From: JAIVJN01 sp036732565
GTDB taxonomy: Bacteria > Acidobacteriota > Vicinamibacteria > Vicinamibacterales > UBA2999
NCBI GenBank assembly: GCA_036732565.1
Contig: DAINCF010000086.1
Span: 1-17,757, forward strand
DNA: 17,757 bases
Direction: 5' to 3'
A program made the position numbers and the translations under genes. Below the pieces are notes generated by a model. The model was not told the origin of the DNA. It searched no databases and saw only the letters and a list, made by a program, of their open reading frames with translations. This document shows, piece after piece, positions 12,101 through 17,757 of the stretch (positions are counted from its first letter, which is position 1; every line of letters begins with the position of its first letter).

Positions 12101-15100
12101 CCTGACGAACAACACCACGAATGCGGCGCCGCTGCCGACGGTGAACCCGCCGCGCGCGGACATGCAAATCGTCAAGAGCCTCAACGATCCGACGGGCATC
12201 GTGCCGGGCGAGACCTATGCCTACACGCTGACGATCCAGAACAACGGGCCATCGTTCGCCCAAGGCGTCTCGGTTACCGATCCGTTGCCACCGTTCGTAG
12301 TGTTCCAGTCGGGCTCACCGGGCTGCTCATGGGATCCGGTGCCGGCCGGGGCCGTGCCGGGTGCCGATGGCACGGTCACATGCGTCAGCGCGGCCAATCC
12401 CACGACGCTGCTCGTGCCGGAATCCTTCACCGTGACCGTGCAGCTGCATTCGAGCTACGTCGGCACGGGCGCCAACCAGACGAATAGTGCGACCGTGTCG
12501 GCGACGACGACGGATCCGACGATGGGGAACAACACCTCGCCAGCGGGCGCGCCGCCGGTGGGCGCGGGCCAAGCCGACATCGCGTTGGTCAAGACGACCA
12601 GCGCGGCCCCGGTGTCGCCGGGTCAGACCTTCACCTACGCGCTGCTGGTGTCGAACCAAGGTCCATCGGATGCAACTGTGGTGACGGTCACCGACACGCT
12701 GCCACCGTTCGTGACCTTCCAGTCCGGGACCGATTGCGTGGCGGTCGGCCAACTCGTCACGTGCACCGTGCCGACACCGGGCACACTGACACCGGGGGCA
12801 TCGCGCAGCTTCGTGCTCACAGTGCTGCTTGCGCCCAGCTTCGTCGGCACGTGCGACGACATTCGCAACACCGCGACGGCGCAGTCGACGACGACGGATC
12901 CGATCCCAGGGAACAACACGTCACCGATGGCGCCGTCTCCGGGTGTCTGCCCGCCGTTGGCTGGCAACGAAGCAGATGTCGCCATCACGAAGGCGTTGAC
13001 GCCTCCGGCGGCGCCGATCGTGCCAGGGAACACGTTCAGCTACACGCTGACGGTGACGAACAACGGTCCTTCGGATGCGCAGGGCGTCACCGTGAGCGAC
13101 GCGCTGCCGGCGAACCTCACGTTCGTGTCCTCGCCGCAGGGCTGTACGGCCGCGGGGCAGACGGTGACGTGCCCGACGATTGCCACGTTGCCGCTGGCGT
13201 CGCCGACTGCAAGCTTCGCCATCGTCGTGCGGCTGAACCCGTCGTACATCGGCACCGGTGCGGACATCCTCAACACCGCAACCGTGGCGACGACCTCGGT
13301 CGATCCGGACATGTCGAACAACACCAGCGCGGCCAGCTCGCCGACGGCGGCTGGACCGAGCGCGGATGTGACGCTGACGAAGGCGATTCTCGAATCGTCC
13401 GTGGTGCCTGGCAACACCTTTACCTATCGCGTGACGGTGAGTAATGCCGGACCGTCGACGGCGACGAGCATCCAGGTAACGGATCCGCTGCCGGTGGGTG
13501 TGAGCTTCGTCTCATCGCCCTCGGGGTGCACGGACTCGAGTGGCACAGTGACGTGCGGCCCGGTGGCTTCGCTGCTGCCCGCCGCGGCGCCAGTCACGTT
13601 CGATTTCGTGGTGCGACTGGATGCCGGCTACACCGGCACGGGCAGCGACCTTGGCAACGTCGCGACCGCCGCGAGCTTCACGCCGGACCCCAGCACGGCC
13701 AACAACAGCAACGCGCCGGTGTTCCCGAACGTAGTGGCAGCGAGCGCGGATGTGTCGATCACGAAAAGTGCGGTCGAGCCGAGCGTGGTGCCCGGTCAGA
13801 CTTACAGCTACAACATCGTCGTGTCGAACGCCGGGCCGTCGGTGTCCCTCAACTCGGTGGTGACGGACACGCTGCCGGCGCCGTTGACGTTCATCTCCTC
13901 GTCGGTGGGCTGCACCGCAGCGGGCCAGGTGGTGACGTGTCCGCCGATCGCCAGCCTCACGGTCGGAGGCTCGTCGACGATCTCGCTCGTGGTGCGGCTC
14001 GATCCCGCTTACACAGGTAACGGCAGCGACCTGAGCAACATCGCCAGCGTCGCGAGCGATACGAGCGATCCACACACCGGCAACAACACCTCGAACACAG
14101 CGGCGTCGCCGACGATCGCGGCGCCGAGCGCCGATGTGCAGATCGTGAAGAGCGTAAGCTCCGCAGTCGTGTCGCCGGGTCAGAACTACATCTACACGCT
14201 CACCGTGAAGAACAACGGTCCGTCGAACGCCGCGAATATCGTCGCGACCGATACGTTGCCGTCCCAGGTGACGTTCGTCTCGTCGGTGGAGGGCTGCACC
14301 GCGGCGGGTCAAAGCGTGACCTGCCCGACGGTGGCGACGCTTGGCGTCGGCGCGAGCACGACGTTCACGTTCGTGGTGGAACTCGATCCCGACTACACCG
14401 GCGACGGCAGCGATGTGCTCAACAGCTCGCTCGTGAGCGCGTCGACGACCGATCCGGCGATGGCGAACAACAGCTCGCCCGCAGGCGCGCCACCGGTCGG
14501 TCCCGGTCAAGCCGATCTCGCGATCGTGAAGGATGTCAGCACGACGCCAGTGATTCCGGGGACGAACTTCAGCTACACGCTGACGGTGTCGAACCAAGGG
14601 CCGTCGAGCGCGTTCGGCCTGACCGTGGCGGATACGCTGCCGACGGGCGTGACCTTCATATCGTCGCCCTCAGGATGCTCGGCGTCTGGACAGGATGTGA
14701 CCTGCTCGAGCGGCACGACGCTGACGCCAGGCACGTCGACCAGCTTCACGCTGATCGTGGAGCTGGGTTCCTCGTATTCCGGGAACGGTAGCGACATCCC
14801 GAATAGCGCCACGGTCAGCTCGCCCACACCCGATCCGGTGCTGCCGAACAACACGAGCAACTCGGCGACGCCGGTCGTCGGCACCGCCAGCTCGGATGTC
14901 CAGATCGCCAAGAGCGTGGTCGAGGCGTCTGTCACACCGGGCGGGACGTTCACCTATCGACTCGTCGTGACCAACATCGGTCCGTCCACAGCGCTGGGCG
15001 TGGAAGCAATGGATGCGTTGCCAGCTCAGGTGACGTTCGCGTCGTCGCCAAGCGGATGCACCGCCACTGGGCAGTCCGTGACGTGTCCGCCGGTCGGCTC

Positions 15101-17756
15101 GCTTGCCGTCGGCGCCAACGCGATGTTCGACATCATCGCCAAGCTCGATCCGGCCTACCTGGGCGACGGCAGCGACGTGCTCAACACGGCGACCGTCACC
15201 TCGACCACGCCGGATCCGGCGGCCGCGAACAACACGACGCCGCCGGTGCCGCTGCCGGCCATCTCGGCGCCGAGCGCGGATGTCTCGATCACGAAGACCG
15301 TGCTCGAGCCGTCGGTGACGCCGGGACAAACGGTGACCTATCGCTTGACCGTCTCCAACGCCGGACCGTCGACCGCAACGAATGTCGCGGTGGCCGACAC
15401 GTTGCCGGCGCAGATGACGTTCATCTCGTCGCCGAGCGGCTGCACGGCGGGAGCGCCGGTGACGTGCCCGGCCATCGCGTCGCTCGCGGCTGGCGGCACG
15501 CCGGTGACGTTCGACATCGTCGCGATGCTCGGTCCGTCTTACACGGGTCCGGCCAGCGGCGTTGTCAACATAGCCACGGTGACACTGGGCACGGCGGATC
15601 CGGACGGGTCCAACAACACGAGCGCTGCGGTGCCGCTGCCTGCAGTGAACCCGCCGAGCGCGGATATGTCGATCGTGAAGGCGGCAGTCGGCGCGAGCGT
15701 GGTGCCGGGTGGGACGTTCTCCTACCAGATCACGGTCACCAACAACGGGCCGTCGACGGCAGCCGACTCGCAGGTGACAGACACGTTGCCCGCGGGCTTG
15801 ATCTTCCAGTCCTCGGCCTCAGGCTGCTCGGCGGTCGGACAGAATGTGACCTGCACGTCTGCCGCGGCGATCCTGCCGGGCGGCAACACAGTGTTCACAT
15901 TCGTCGTGCAACTGACGCCGAGCTACGCCGGCAACGGCAGCGACCTCGGCAACGTCGCGACGGTATCGAGCACGACGGGCGATCCGTTGCTGTCGAACAA
16001 CACCAGCGCGTCGGCGCCTGCGCCAGCCATCGCGGCGGCGAGTGCGGATCTTTCGATCACGAAGAACGCAATCGAGCCGAGCGTCACGCCTGGGTTGACG
16101 TTCAGCTACAACATCGCCGTGTCGAACGCCGGGCCGTCGGATGCGACCAATGTGGTGGTCACTGACACGCTGCCGGCGGGCTTGACGTTCGCTTCGTCGA
16201 GCGCCGCGTGCACCGCCGTTGGGCAGGCCGTGACGTGTCCGATGGTGGCGACGCTCGCGGCGAGTGGATCGACGTCGATCACGCTGACCGTGCGCCTCGA
16301 TTCGGCCTACACGGGCGACGGTGGCGACCTCGACAACGTTGCGGTCGTGTCGGGTGACACCGCCGATCCGAACACGAGCAACAACACGTCGCTGGCGGCG
16401 ACCGCACCAACGGTGACCGCGCTAAGCGCGGACGTGCGCATCGTGAAGAGTGTCAGCGCAACCCCGCTGGTGCCCGGGCAGAACTTCGTCTACACGCTCA
16501 CGATCTCCAACAGCGGTCCGTCGGTCGCCACGGGCGTCGTAGTCACCGACACCTTGCCGGCACAGACGACGTTCGTGTCGTCGGCGGAAGGCTGCACGGC
16601 GGTGGGCCAGAGCGTGACCTGCCCGACGTTGGCGACGCTCGTTGTGGGCGCCAGCGCGACTTTCGCGATCGTCGTGCAGCTCGAGCCGAGCTACTCCGGC
16701 ACGGGCGCCGACATCCTCAACAGCTCCATCGTGTCAGCGGCCACATCCGATCCGGCGATGGCGAACAACACCTCGCCGGCCGGTGCGCCGCCGGTGGGAC
16801 CTGGACAGGCGGACGTCGCGATCACAAAGGACGTGAGCACGACGCCGGTCACACCGGGCGACACGTTCGACTTCGTGCTGCGCGTCACCAACCAAGGTCC
16901 GTCGGATGCGGCCGATGTCGTCGTCACCGACGCGTTGCCGGCCGGTCTGACGTTCTCCTCGTCGACCGAAGGATGCTCCGCGGCCGGGCAAGTTGTGACC
17001 TGCCCGACGATCGCCACGCTCGCGGCTGGTTCACCGGCGACGTTCACGGTGACGGTGACGCTGGAGCAGTCATACAGCGGCAACGGCAGCGACATCCCGA
17101 ACACAGCGTCGGTCACGTCGTCGACGACAGATCCGATTCTGGCGAACAACACCAGCAACTCGGCGACGCCGATCATCGGCCCGCCGAGCTCGGATGTGTC
17201 CATCGTGAAGAGCGTGCTCGCGGGGCCGCTGATGCCGGGTGGCACGCTCACGTATCGGATCGTCGTCACGAACAACGGTCCATCGACCGCGCTCGGCGTG
17301 CAGGTGAGCGACACGCTGCCCGTCCAGGTAGCCTTCGTTTCGTCGCCGCAGTTCTGCAACGCGTCGGGTCAGACGGTGACGTGCCCGCCGATCGGATCGC
17401 TCGCCGTCGGGGCGACGGCCACCTTCGATCTGGTGGTCCGCCTCGACCCGGGTTACACGGGAACTGGCAACGATGTGATCAACATCGCGTCGGTGACGAC
17501 CACGACGCCAGACCCGAATACGTCGAACAACACGACGCCGCCCGTCCCGCTCACTGGTGTGACTGCGGCGACTGCGGACGTCTCGATCACCAAGGCGGTG
17601 GTCGAGCCGCTGGTGACGCCAGGCGCGAGCTTCACCTATCGCCTGACGGTGGCCAATGCCGGTCCGGCGACGGCGGTGAACGTGCAAGTGGCGGACACGC
17701 TGCCGGCGCAGGTGACGCTCGTCTCGTCGGCACAGGGGTGCACGGCGGTGGCGTCG
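3..17756 (+). CDS. Giant multidomain surface/secreted repeat protein, partial at both ends
   Basis: A single uninterrupted frame of 5,918 codons (codon n starts at base 3n). I read it through by eye and found no stop or net frameshift. Modules in order: tail of a DUF8202-like domain (residues 1-61); LamG plus DUF8202-like (66-471); six FG-GAP repeats (472-913) and a TSP3-like hinge (914-941); three LamG/DUF8202-like couplets (942-2175); a second FG-GAP block (2176-2635) and hinge (2636-2663); two more couplets (2664-3525); then 19 DUF11-type units (3526-5918). No transmembrane segment or catalytic motif was seen. These families are typical of exported bacterial proteins, and the recurring Cys pairs fit an oxidising extracellular location. 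Adhesin or surface-stalk function is inference. Start, signal peptide and C-terminal anchor are all outside the window, so the secretion route is unknown. The conserved domains in frame throughout make the coding call very secure. Confidence 0.96.
198..875 (+). other. LamG/ConA-like jelly-roll domain 1
   Basis: Residues 66-291. The opening is P-G-G-V-x-G followed by G-M-W-F-K-A-N, then A-W-L-D-Q-S-G-N-G, then F-N-P-S-I-D-F. The end is E-L-I-V-Y-D-R-T-L-A-P-A-E and Y-L-A-I-K-Y-G-I-T-L. This W-x-K-A-(D/N), W-x-D-Q-S-G, F-N-P-x-(I/V)-x-F, Y-x-R-x-L-T-x-x-E layout is that of LamG-like (Laminin_G_3 type) jelly-roll domains, which bind glycans or act as structural modules. Ligand unknown. Position in the 5.1 kb super-repeat corresponds to LamG4. 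Confidence 0.8.
876..1415 (+). other. DUF8202-like domain 1
   Basis: Residues 292-471, directly after the K-Y-G-I-T-L end of LamG1. Landmarks shared by the copies are N-x-A-Y-H-N-N-V-A-G-I-G-R-D-D, then Q-R-Q-S, then V-T-I-G-L-G, then F-M-L-W-G-H-N-N-A, then R-R-M-A-R-I-W-K-V-Q-E-T-G-T-V-G, then L-L-R-S-I-D-A-T-F-D, closing with G-D-F-F-T-F-A-S. The family name is from memory: I know this pattern from bacterial surface proteins in which it follows a LamG domain. No function is known to me. It most resembles copy 4 (6006-6527), its partner in the super-repeat. Confidence 0.7.
1416..2741 (+). repeat. FG-GAP/VCBS repeat block 1 (six repeats with N-terminal cap)
   Basis: Residues 472-913. A cap of about 55 residues (G-D-G-Y-L-W-D-G, then T-P-T-C-F-P-N-Q-F-W-E-H-A-P-I-V) precedes six repeats. 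Their calcium-binding loops start at 1617 (DVNNDGKLD), 1830 (DVNGDGSVD), 2037 (DVNNDGRLD), 2247 (DMDKDGFVD), 2451 (DVNRDGNLD) and 2652 (DVNGDNMPD). Each loop is followed by I-(L/V)-W and then G-T-(Y/W)-V-(W/Y)-L-G-N-G-(D/N)-G-T-(F/W), except repeat 4, which has G-V-R-W-W-K-G. D-x-N-x-D-G-x-x-D loops with the G-N-G-D-G-T-F hairpin are the hallmark of FG-GAP/VCBS repeats, which in integrin-like proteins form blades of a calcium-stabilised beta-propeller. A six-repeat propeller is plausible but not provable here. The sixth loop lacks the usual Gly. Confidence 0.88.
2742..2825 (+). other. TSP3-like Asp-rich calcium-binding hinge 1
   Basis: Residues 914-941 read K-D-T-D-K-D-G-L-A-D, then D-P-D-D-D-N-D-S-I-A-D and D-T-C. 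The spacing of acidic residues (D-x-D-x-D-G-x-x-D, then D-P-D-D-D-x-D-x-x-x-D) is that of thrombospondin type 3 repeats, which bind calcium and often act as rigid linkers in bacterial surface proteins. It joins the sixth FG-GAP repeat to LamG2. Its terminal Cys and the Cys of the block's N-terminal cap are the only two Cys from the cap to the hinge, so they might pair; that pairing is inference. Confidence 0.85.
2826..3557 (+). other. LamG/ConA-like jelly-roll domain 2
   Basis: Residues 942-1185. Landmarks are M-Q-L-W-L-K-A-D-A-G, T-H-W-A-D-Q-S-P-A-G-R-D-A, F-N-P-L-V-R-F-D-G-D-D-Y-F, G-D-V-A-E-V-I-L-Y-N-R-T-L-T and the closing Y-L-G-T-K-Y-G-L-T-V. It is the best conserved LamG of the super-repeat, matching LamG5 at a constant offset of 5,166 bp (2853 versus 8019). 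Residues Y-H-L-Y-x-T-H-S-A and W-G-V-R-F-D-G are shared only by these two LamG copies. Confidence 0.85.
3558..4091 (+). other. DUF8202-like domain 2
   Basis: Residues 1186-1363. It shows V-Y-W-D, A-T-Y-H-N-N-V-A-G-I-G-R-D-D, L-N-Q-K-Q-S, F-M-M-W-G-D-N-N-A, R-R-M-A-R-I-W-K-V-Q-E-T-G-T-V-G and the closing Q-F-F-T-F-A-S. The segment after the A-R-I-W-K block departs from the other copies: it reads F-L-V-V-S-G-N-E-T-F-D where most others read L-x-R-S-x-D-A-T. Its super-repeat partner is copy 5 (3867 matches 9030). Confidence 0.7.
4092..4784 (+). other. LamG/ConA-like jelly-roll domain 3
   Basis: Residues 1364-1594. It opens P-G-G-I-A-G-A-D-L-W-L-K-A-D-A-G with S-T-W-L-D-Q-S-G-S-G and L-N-F-N-P-V-L-S-F-D, and ends V-L-Y-S-R-A-L-T-A-P-E, Y-L-A-V-K-Y-G-V-T-L. 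It contains a C-S-G-C motif near residues 1551-1554, not seen in the other LamG copies. With only one such motif, I cannot say whether it is a disulfide or a metal site. Confidence 0.8.
4785..5309 (+). other. DUF8202-like domain 3
   Basis: Residues 1595-1769. Landmarks are Q-N-Y-L-S-S, A-A-Y-H-N-D-V-A-G-I-G-R-D-D, V-Q-K-Q-S, F-M-I-W-G-R-D-S-G, T-R-M-A-R-V-W-H-V-Q-E-T-G-T-V-G, L-I-R-S-A-D-A-T and E-F-F-T-F-A-A. The super-repeat boundary used in this annotation (5129/5130) falls inside it, because its C-terminal part is the counterpart of the truncated domain at the left end of the window. Confidence 0.7.
5310..6005 (+). other. LamG/ConA-like jelly-roll domain 4
   Basis: Residues 1770-2001. 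It opens P-G-G-V-S-G-G-L-Q-L-W-L-R-G-D and L-W-E-D-Q-S-G-A-E-H-D-A, then I-N-F-N-P-G-L-R-F, with the end E-V-I-V-Y-N-R-T-L-T-A-L-E and Y-L-A-I-K-Y-G-V-T-L. It is the counterpart of LamG1 in the second super-repeat copy and, like it, stands two domains upstream of an FG-GAP block. Confidence 0.8.
6006..6527 (+). other. DUF8202-like domain 4
   Basis: Residues 2002-2175. It shows I-A-G-I-G-R-D-D, V-Q-R-Q-S-K-S, F-V-T-I-G-L-G, F-L-I-W-G-H-D-N-A-S, L-R-R-M-A-R-V-W-K-A-Q-E-T-G-T-V-G, V-L-G-G-V-A-P-T-F-I-R-S and G-D-F-F-T-F-G-S. The run L-G-G-V-x-P-T-x-x-R-S ties it to copy 1, in agreement with the super-repeat register. Confidence 0.7.
6528..7907 (+). repeat. FG-GAP/VCBS repeat block 2 (six repeats with N-terminal cap)
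   Basis: Residues 2176-2635. The cap again has G-D-G-Y, T-P-A-C-Y-P-P-Q-Y-W-E-H-V-P-I-V. Calcium-loop starts are 6732 (DVNNDGKLD), 6945 (DVNGDGSVD), 7152 (DVNNDGRLD), 7389 (DIDKDSFVD), 7608 (DVNLDGNLD) and 7818 (DLNEDGMPD). Each repeat matches the same-numbered repeat of block 1. Over a 61-residue stretch of repeat 2, I count 52 identities between 1812 and 6927 onward. The fourth repeat again replaces G-T-W-V-W-L-G with G-V-R-W-W-K-G. This block is longer than block 1 (insertions near 7330-7365 and 7440-7465), and its fourth loop has Ser where Gly is usual. Confidence 0.88.
7908..7991 (+). other. TSP3-like Asp-rich calcium-binding hinge 2
   Basis: Residues 2636-2663 read K-D-T-D-A-D-G-L-A-D, then D-P-D-D-D-G-D-S-V-A-D and D-S-C. 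It has the same length and acidic spacing as hinge 1, at an offset of exactly 5,166 bp, and again links an FG-GAP block to a LamG domain. Calcium binding is inferred from the TSP3 pattern. Confidence 0.85.
7992..8726 (+). other. LamG/ConA-like jelly-roll domain 5
   Basis: Residues 2664-2908. Landmarks are M-Q-L-W-L-K-A-D-M-G, T-H-W-A-D-Q-S-P-F-A-R-D-A, F-N-P-T-V-Q-F-D-G-N-D-W-F, G-E-V-A-E-V-I-L-Y-N-R-T-L-T and Y-L-G-T-K-Y-G-I-T-L. It aligns to LamG2 almost without gaps, which makes it the clearest evidence, with the hinges, that the super-repeat was copied as a block. Confidence 0.85.
8727..9242 (+). other. DUF8202-like domain 5
   Basis: Residues 2909-3080. It shows V-Y-W-D, A-A-H-H-N-D-V-A-G-I-G-R-D-D, L-N-Q-K-Q-S, F-M-M-W-G-H-D-N-A, Y-A-R-V-W-K-V-Q-E-T-L-S-V-G, L-L-R-S-T-D-A-T-F-D and G-D-F-F-T-F-G-A. 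The usual R-M-A-R is R-Y-A-R here, and T-G-T-V-G is replaced by T-L-S-V-G. Confidence 0.7.
9243..9998 (+). other. LamG/ConA-like jelly-roll domain 6 (divergent, longer)
   Basis: Residues 3081-3332, about 252 residues against roughly 226-245 for the others. It opens P-G-G-V-T-A-N-L-D-L-W-V-K-A-N, A-T-W-L-D-R-S-G-S and L-N-F-N-A-G-V-S, and ends A-I-V-Y-T-R-Q-L-T-A-L-E, Y-L-A-V-K-Y-G-I-T-L. The centre is unlike LamG3, its positional partner, and holds two Cys (T-N-C-S-G-F and G-Q-C-T-A-A). It is the last LamG before the DUF11 rod. Confidence 0.72.
9999..10577 (+). other. DUF8202-like domain 6 (divergent terminal copy)
   Basis: Residues 3333-3525. Q-N-Y-L-N-S, V-Y-H-N-A-V-A-G-I, L-V-W-G-H-N-N-G and A-R-M-A-R-I-W-R-E-Q-I-T-G-T place it in the family. 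The otherwise invariant G-I-G-R-D-D is G-I-S-N-D-G, K-V-Q-E-T is R-E-Q-I-T, and the close is E-S-Y-F-T-I-A-G rather than F-F-T-F. It is the most divergent copy and forms the junction to the DUF11 array. Confidence 0.65.
10578..10991 (+). other. DUF11-type unit 0 (atypical first unit)
   Basis: Residues 3526-3663. It has V-T-M-A-K-A-F, I-G-G-T-T-R-L-T-L-T-F-T-N-N, G-L-A-F-T-D-T-L-P-S-G-L and a C-T-V-E-V-D-V strand, the order expected of a DUF11-related Ig-like domain. It lacks the A-D-V-x-I-x-K opening and the D-P-x-x-x-N-N-T linker of the later units. It has four Cys in place of the usual two. It resembles the opening domain often found before DUF11 arrays in surface proteins and may serve as a cap. 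Confidence 0.7.
12156..12572 (+). repeat. DUF11 unit 4 (longest unit, hybrid)
   Basis: At 139 residues it is the longest unit. The extra residues lie between the two Cys, where the normal gap of about nine residues grows to more than twenty (G-C-S-W-D-P-V-P-A-G to G-T-V-T-C). The N-terminal half (A-D-M-x-I-V-K, F-Q-S, G-C-S, V-T-C-x-S-A-A, preceded by N-P-P) resembles unit 13. The linker P-A-G-A-P-P-V-G-x-G-Q resembles that of units 9 and 15. Confidence 0.75.
12573..12971 (+). repeat. DUF11 unit 5 (extra Cys pair)
   Basis: The unit opens G-Q-A-D-I-A-L-V-K and has the standard Cys pair (D-C-V-A-V-G-Q-L-V-T-C). Two more Cys occur in F-V-G-T-C-D-D-I-R-N and in the linker P-G-V-C-P-P. No other numbered unit has a second pair, so an extra disulfide tying the last strand to the linker is plausible but inferred. 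It shares the G-Q-A-D opening with units 10 and 16. Confidence 0.75.
13362..15659 (+). repeat. Six-unit higher-order repeat, copy A (DUF11 units 7-12)
   Basis: The block is 2,298 bp (766 residues), with unit lengths 384, 384, 381, 381, 384 and 384 bp. The following six units start at exactly +2,298 bp each. Position-specific signatures are shared with copy B, for example Y-S-Y-N-I in unit 8 and F-S-Y-N-I in unit 14, D-P-A-M-A-N-N at the end of units 9 and 15, K-D-V-S-T-T-P-V in units 10 and 16, and N-N-T-T-P-P-V-P-L in units 11 and 17. Confidence 0.88.
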
Positions 17757-17757
17757 A
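15660..17757 (+). repeat. Six-unit higher-order repeat, copy B (DUF11 units 13-18, cut by window end)
   Basis: The visible 2,098 bp repeat copy A at a fixed 2,298 bp offset, with unit lengths 384, 384, 381, 381 and 384 bp. Comparing unit 9 with unit 15 without gaps, I count about 91 identities in 127 residues, clearly more than between adjacent units. Further copies may follow beyond the right edge. Confidence 0.88.

Larger units (their letters stand above)
10992..17757 (+). repeat. DUF11 domain tandem array (units 1-18, last one cut)
   Basis: Residues 3664-5918. Units start at the Ala or Ser before Asp in A-D-(V/L/M)-x-x-x-K, at 10992, 11373, 11766, 12156, 12573, 12972, 13362, 13746, 14130, 14511, 14892, 15276, 15660, 16044, 16428, 16809, 17190 and 17574. 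The usual unit is 127-128 residues (381-384 bp). Units 2-6 are longer, up to 139 residues. Each complete unit has P-G-x-x-x-x-Y-x-(L/I)-x-V-x-N-x-G-P-S, then D-x-L-P, a Cys, then V-T-C-x, then Y-x-G, then A-(T/S)-V and D-P-x-x-x-N-N-(T/S) as linker. DUF11 domains are Ig-like beta-sandwiches common in bacterial and archaeal surface proteins, where tandem copies are thought to form rods. Unit 18 ends at the window edge, so the array length is unknown. Confidence 0.92.

Noticed and set aside
11186..12487. Plus-strand ORF of 433 codons in another frame
   Set aside because: It overlaps DUF11 units 1-4 in a shifted frame. The His/Arg/Gly-rich product has no domain, while the frame starting at base 3 carries regularly spaced DUF11 motifs.
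13512..14597. Minus-strand ORF of 361 codons over the DUF11 array
   Set aside because: In-register antisense of DUF11 units 7-10. Its His/Arg-rich periodic translation simply mirrors the sense repeats.
10992..17757. CRISPR-like or satellite array
   Set aside because: The 381-384 bp periodicity comes from protein domains in an open frame. Unit DNA is diverged, and there are no short exact repeats with unique spacers.
1..17757. Defence system, prophage, mobile element or secondary-metabolite locus
   Set aside because: There is only one coding frame. It contains no nuclease, helicase, transposase, polymerase or synthase motif, and no inverted-repeat ends were noticed.

Overview
The whole 17.8 kb window lies inside one giant plus-strand open reading frame. 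Reading codons from base 3, all 5,918 codons to base 17756 are open. No start codon, stop codon or intergenic DNA can be placed, so both ends of the gene are outside the window. The DNA is GC-rich with strong G/C preference at third codon positions, and the domains are those of bacterial cell-surface or secreted proteins. This suggests a high-GC environmental bacterium. The phylum cannot be fixed because no housekeeping gene, signal peptide or C-terminal sorting signal is visible.

The left 10.6 kb (residues about 1-3525) is built from four module types: LamG/concanavalin-A-like jelly-roll domains (six), a C-terminal companion domain that always follows LamG and resembles the family I know as DUF8202 (seven, the first truncated), FG-GAP/VCBS-type calcium-binding repeats (two blocks of six) and a short TSP3-like Asp-rich calcium-binding hinge (two). 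They are arranged as a diverged tandem duplication of about 5.13-5.24 kb. Bases 3-5129 carry DUF8202 tail, LamG1, DUF8202-1, FG-GAP block 1, hinge, LamG2, DUF8202-2, LamG3 and most of DUF8202-3. Bases 5130 to about 10577 repeat the same order.

The right 7.2 kb (residues about 3526-5918) is a tandem array of DUF11-type Ig-like domains of about 128 residues: one atypical unit, 17 complete units and one unit cut by the window end. Almost every unit carries a Cys pair flanking a G-Q-x-V-type turn. From unit 7 on, the array has a higher-order period of six units, exactly 2,298 bp, seen as matched units 7/13, 8/14, 9/15, 10/16, 11/17 and 12/18. Units 4 and 7 look like fusions of different unit types, as unequal recombination would leave.

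The likely picture is a very large extracellular stalk or adhesin, with jelly-roll and calcium-dependent propeller-like modules towards the N-terminal side and a long disulfide-bearing DUF11 rod after them. The role is inferred from domain families only. I see no enzyme active site, RNA gene, CRISPR array, insertion sequence or regulatory site. The long antisense ORFs are explained by codon bias. The noteworthy features are the size, the nested repeat architecture and its recombination history.
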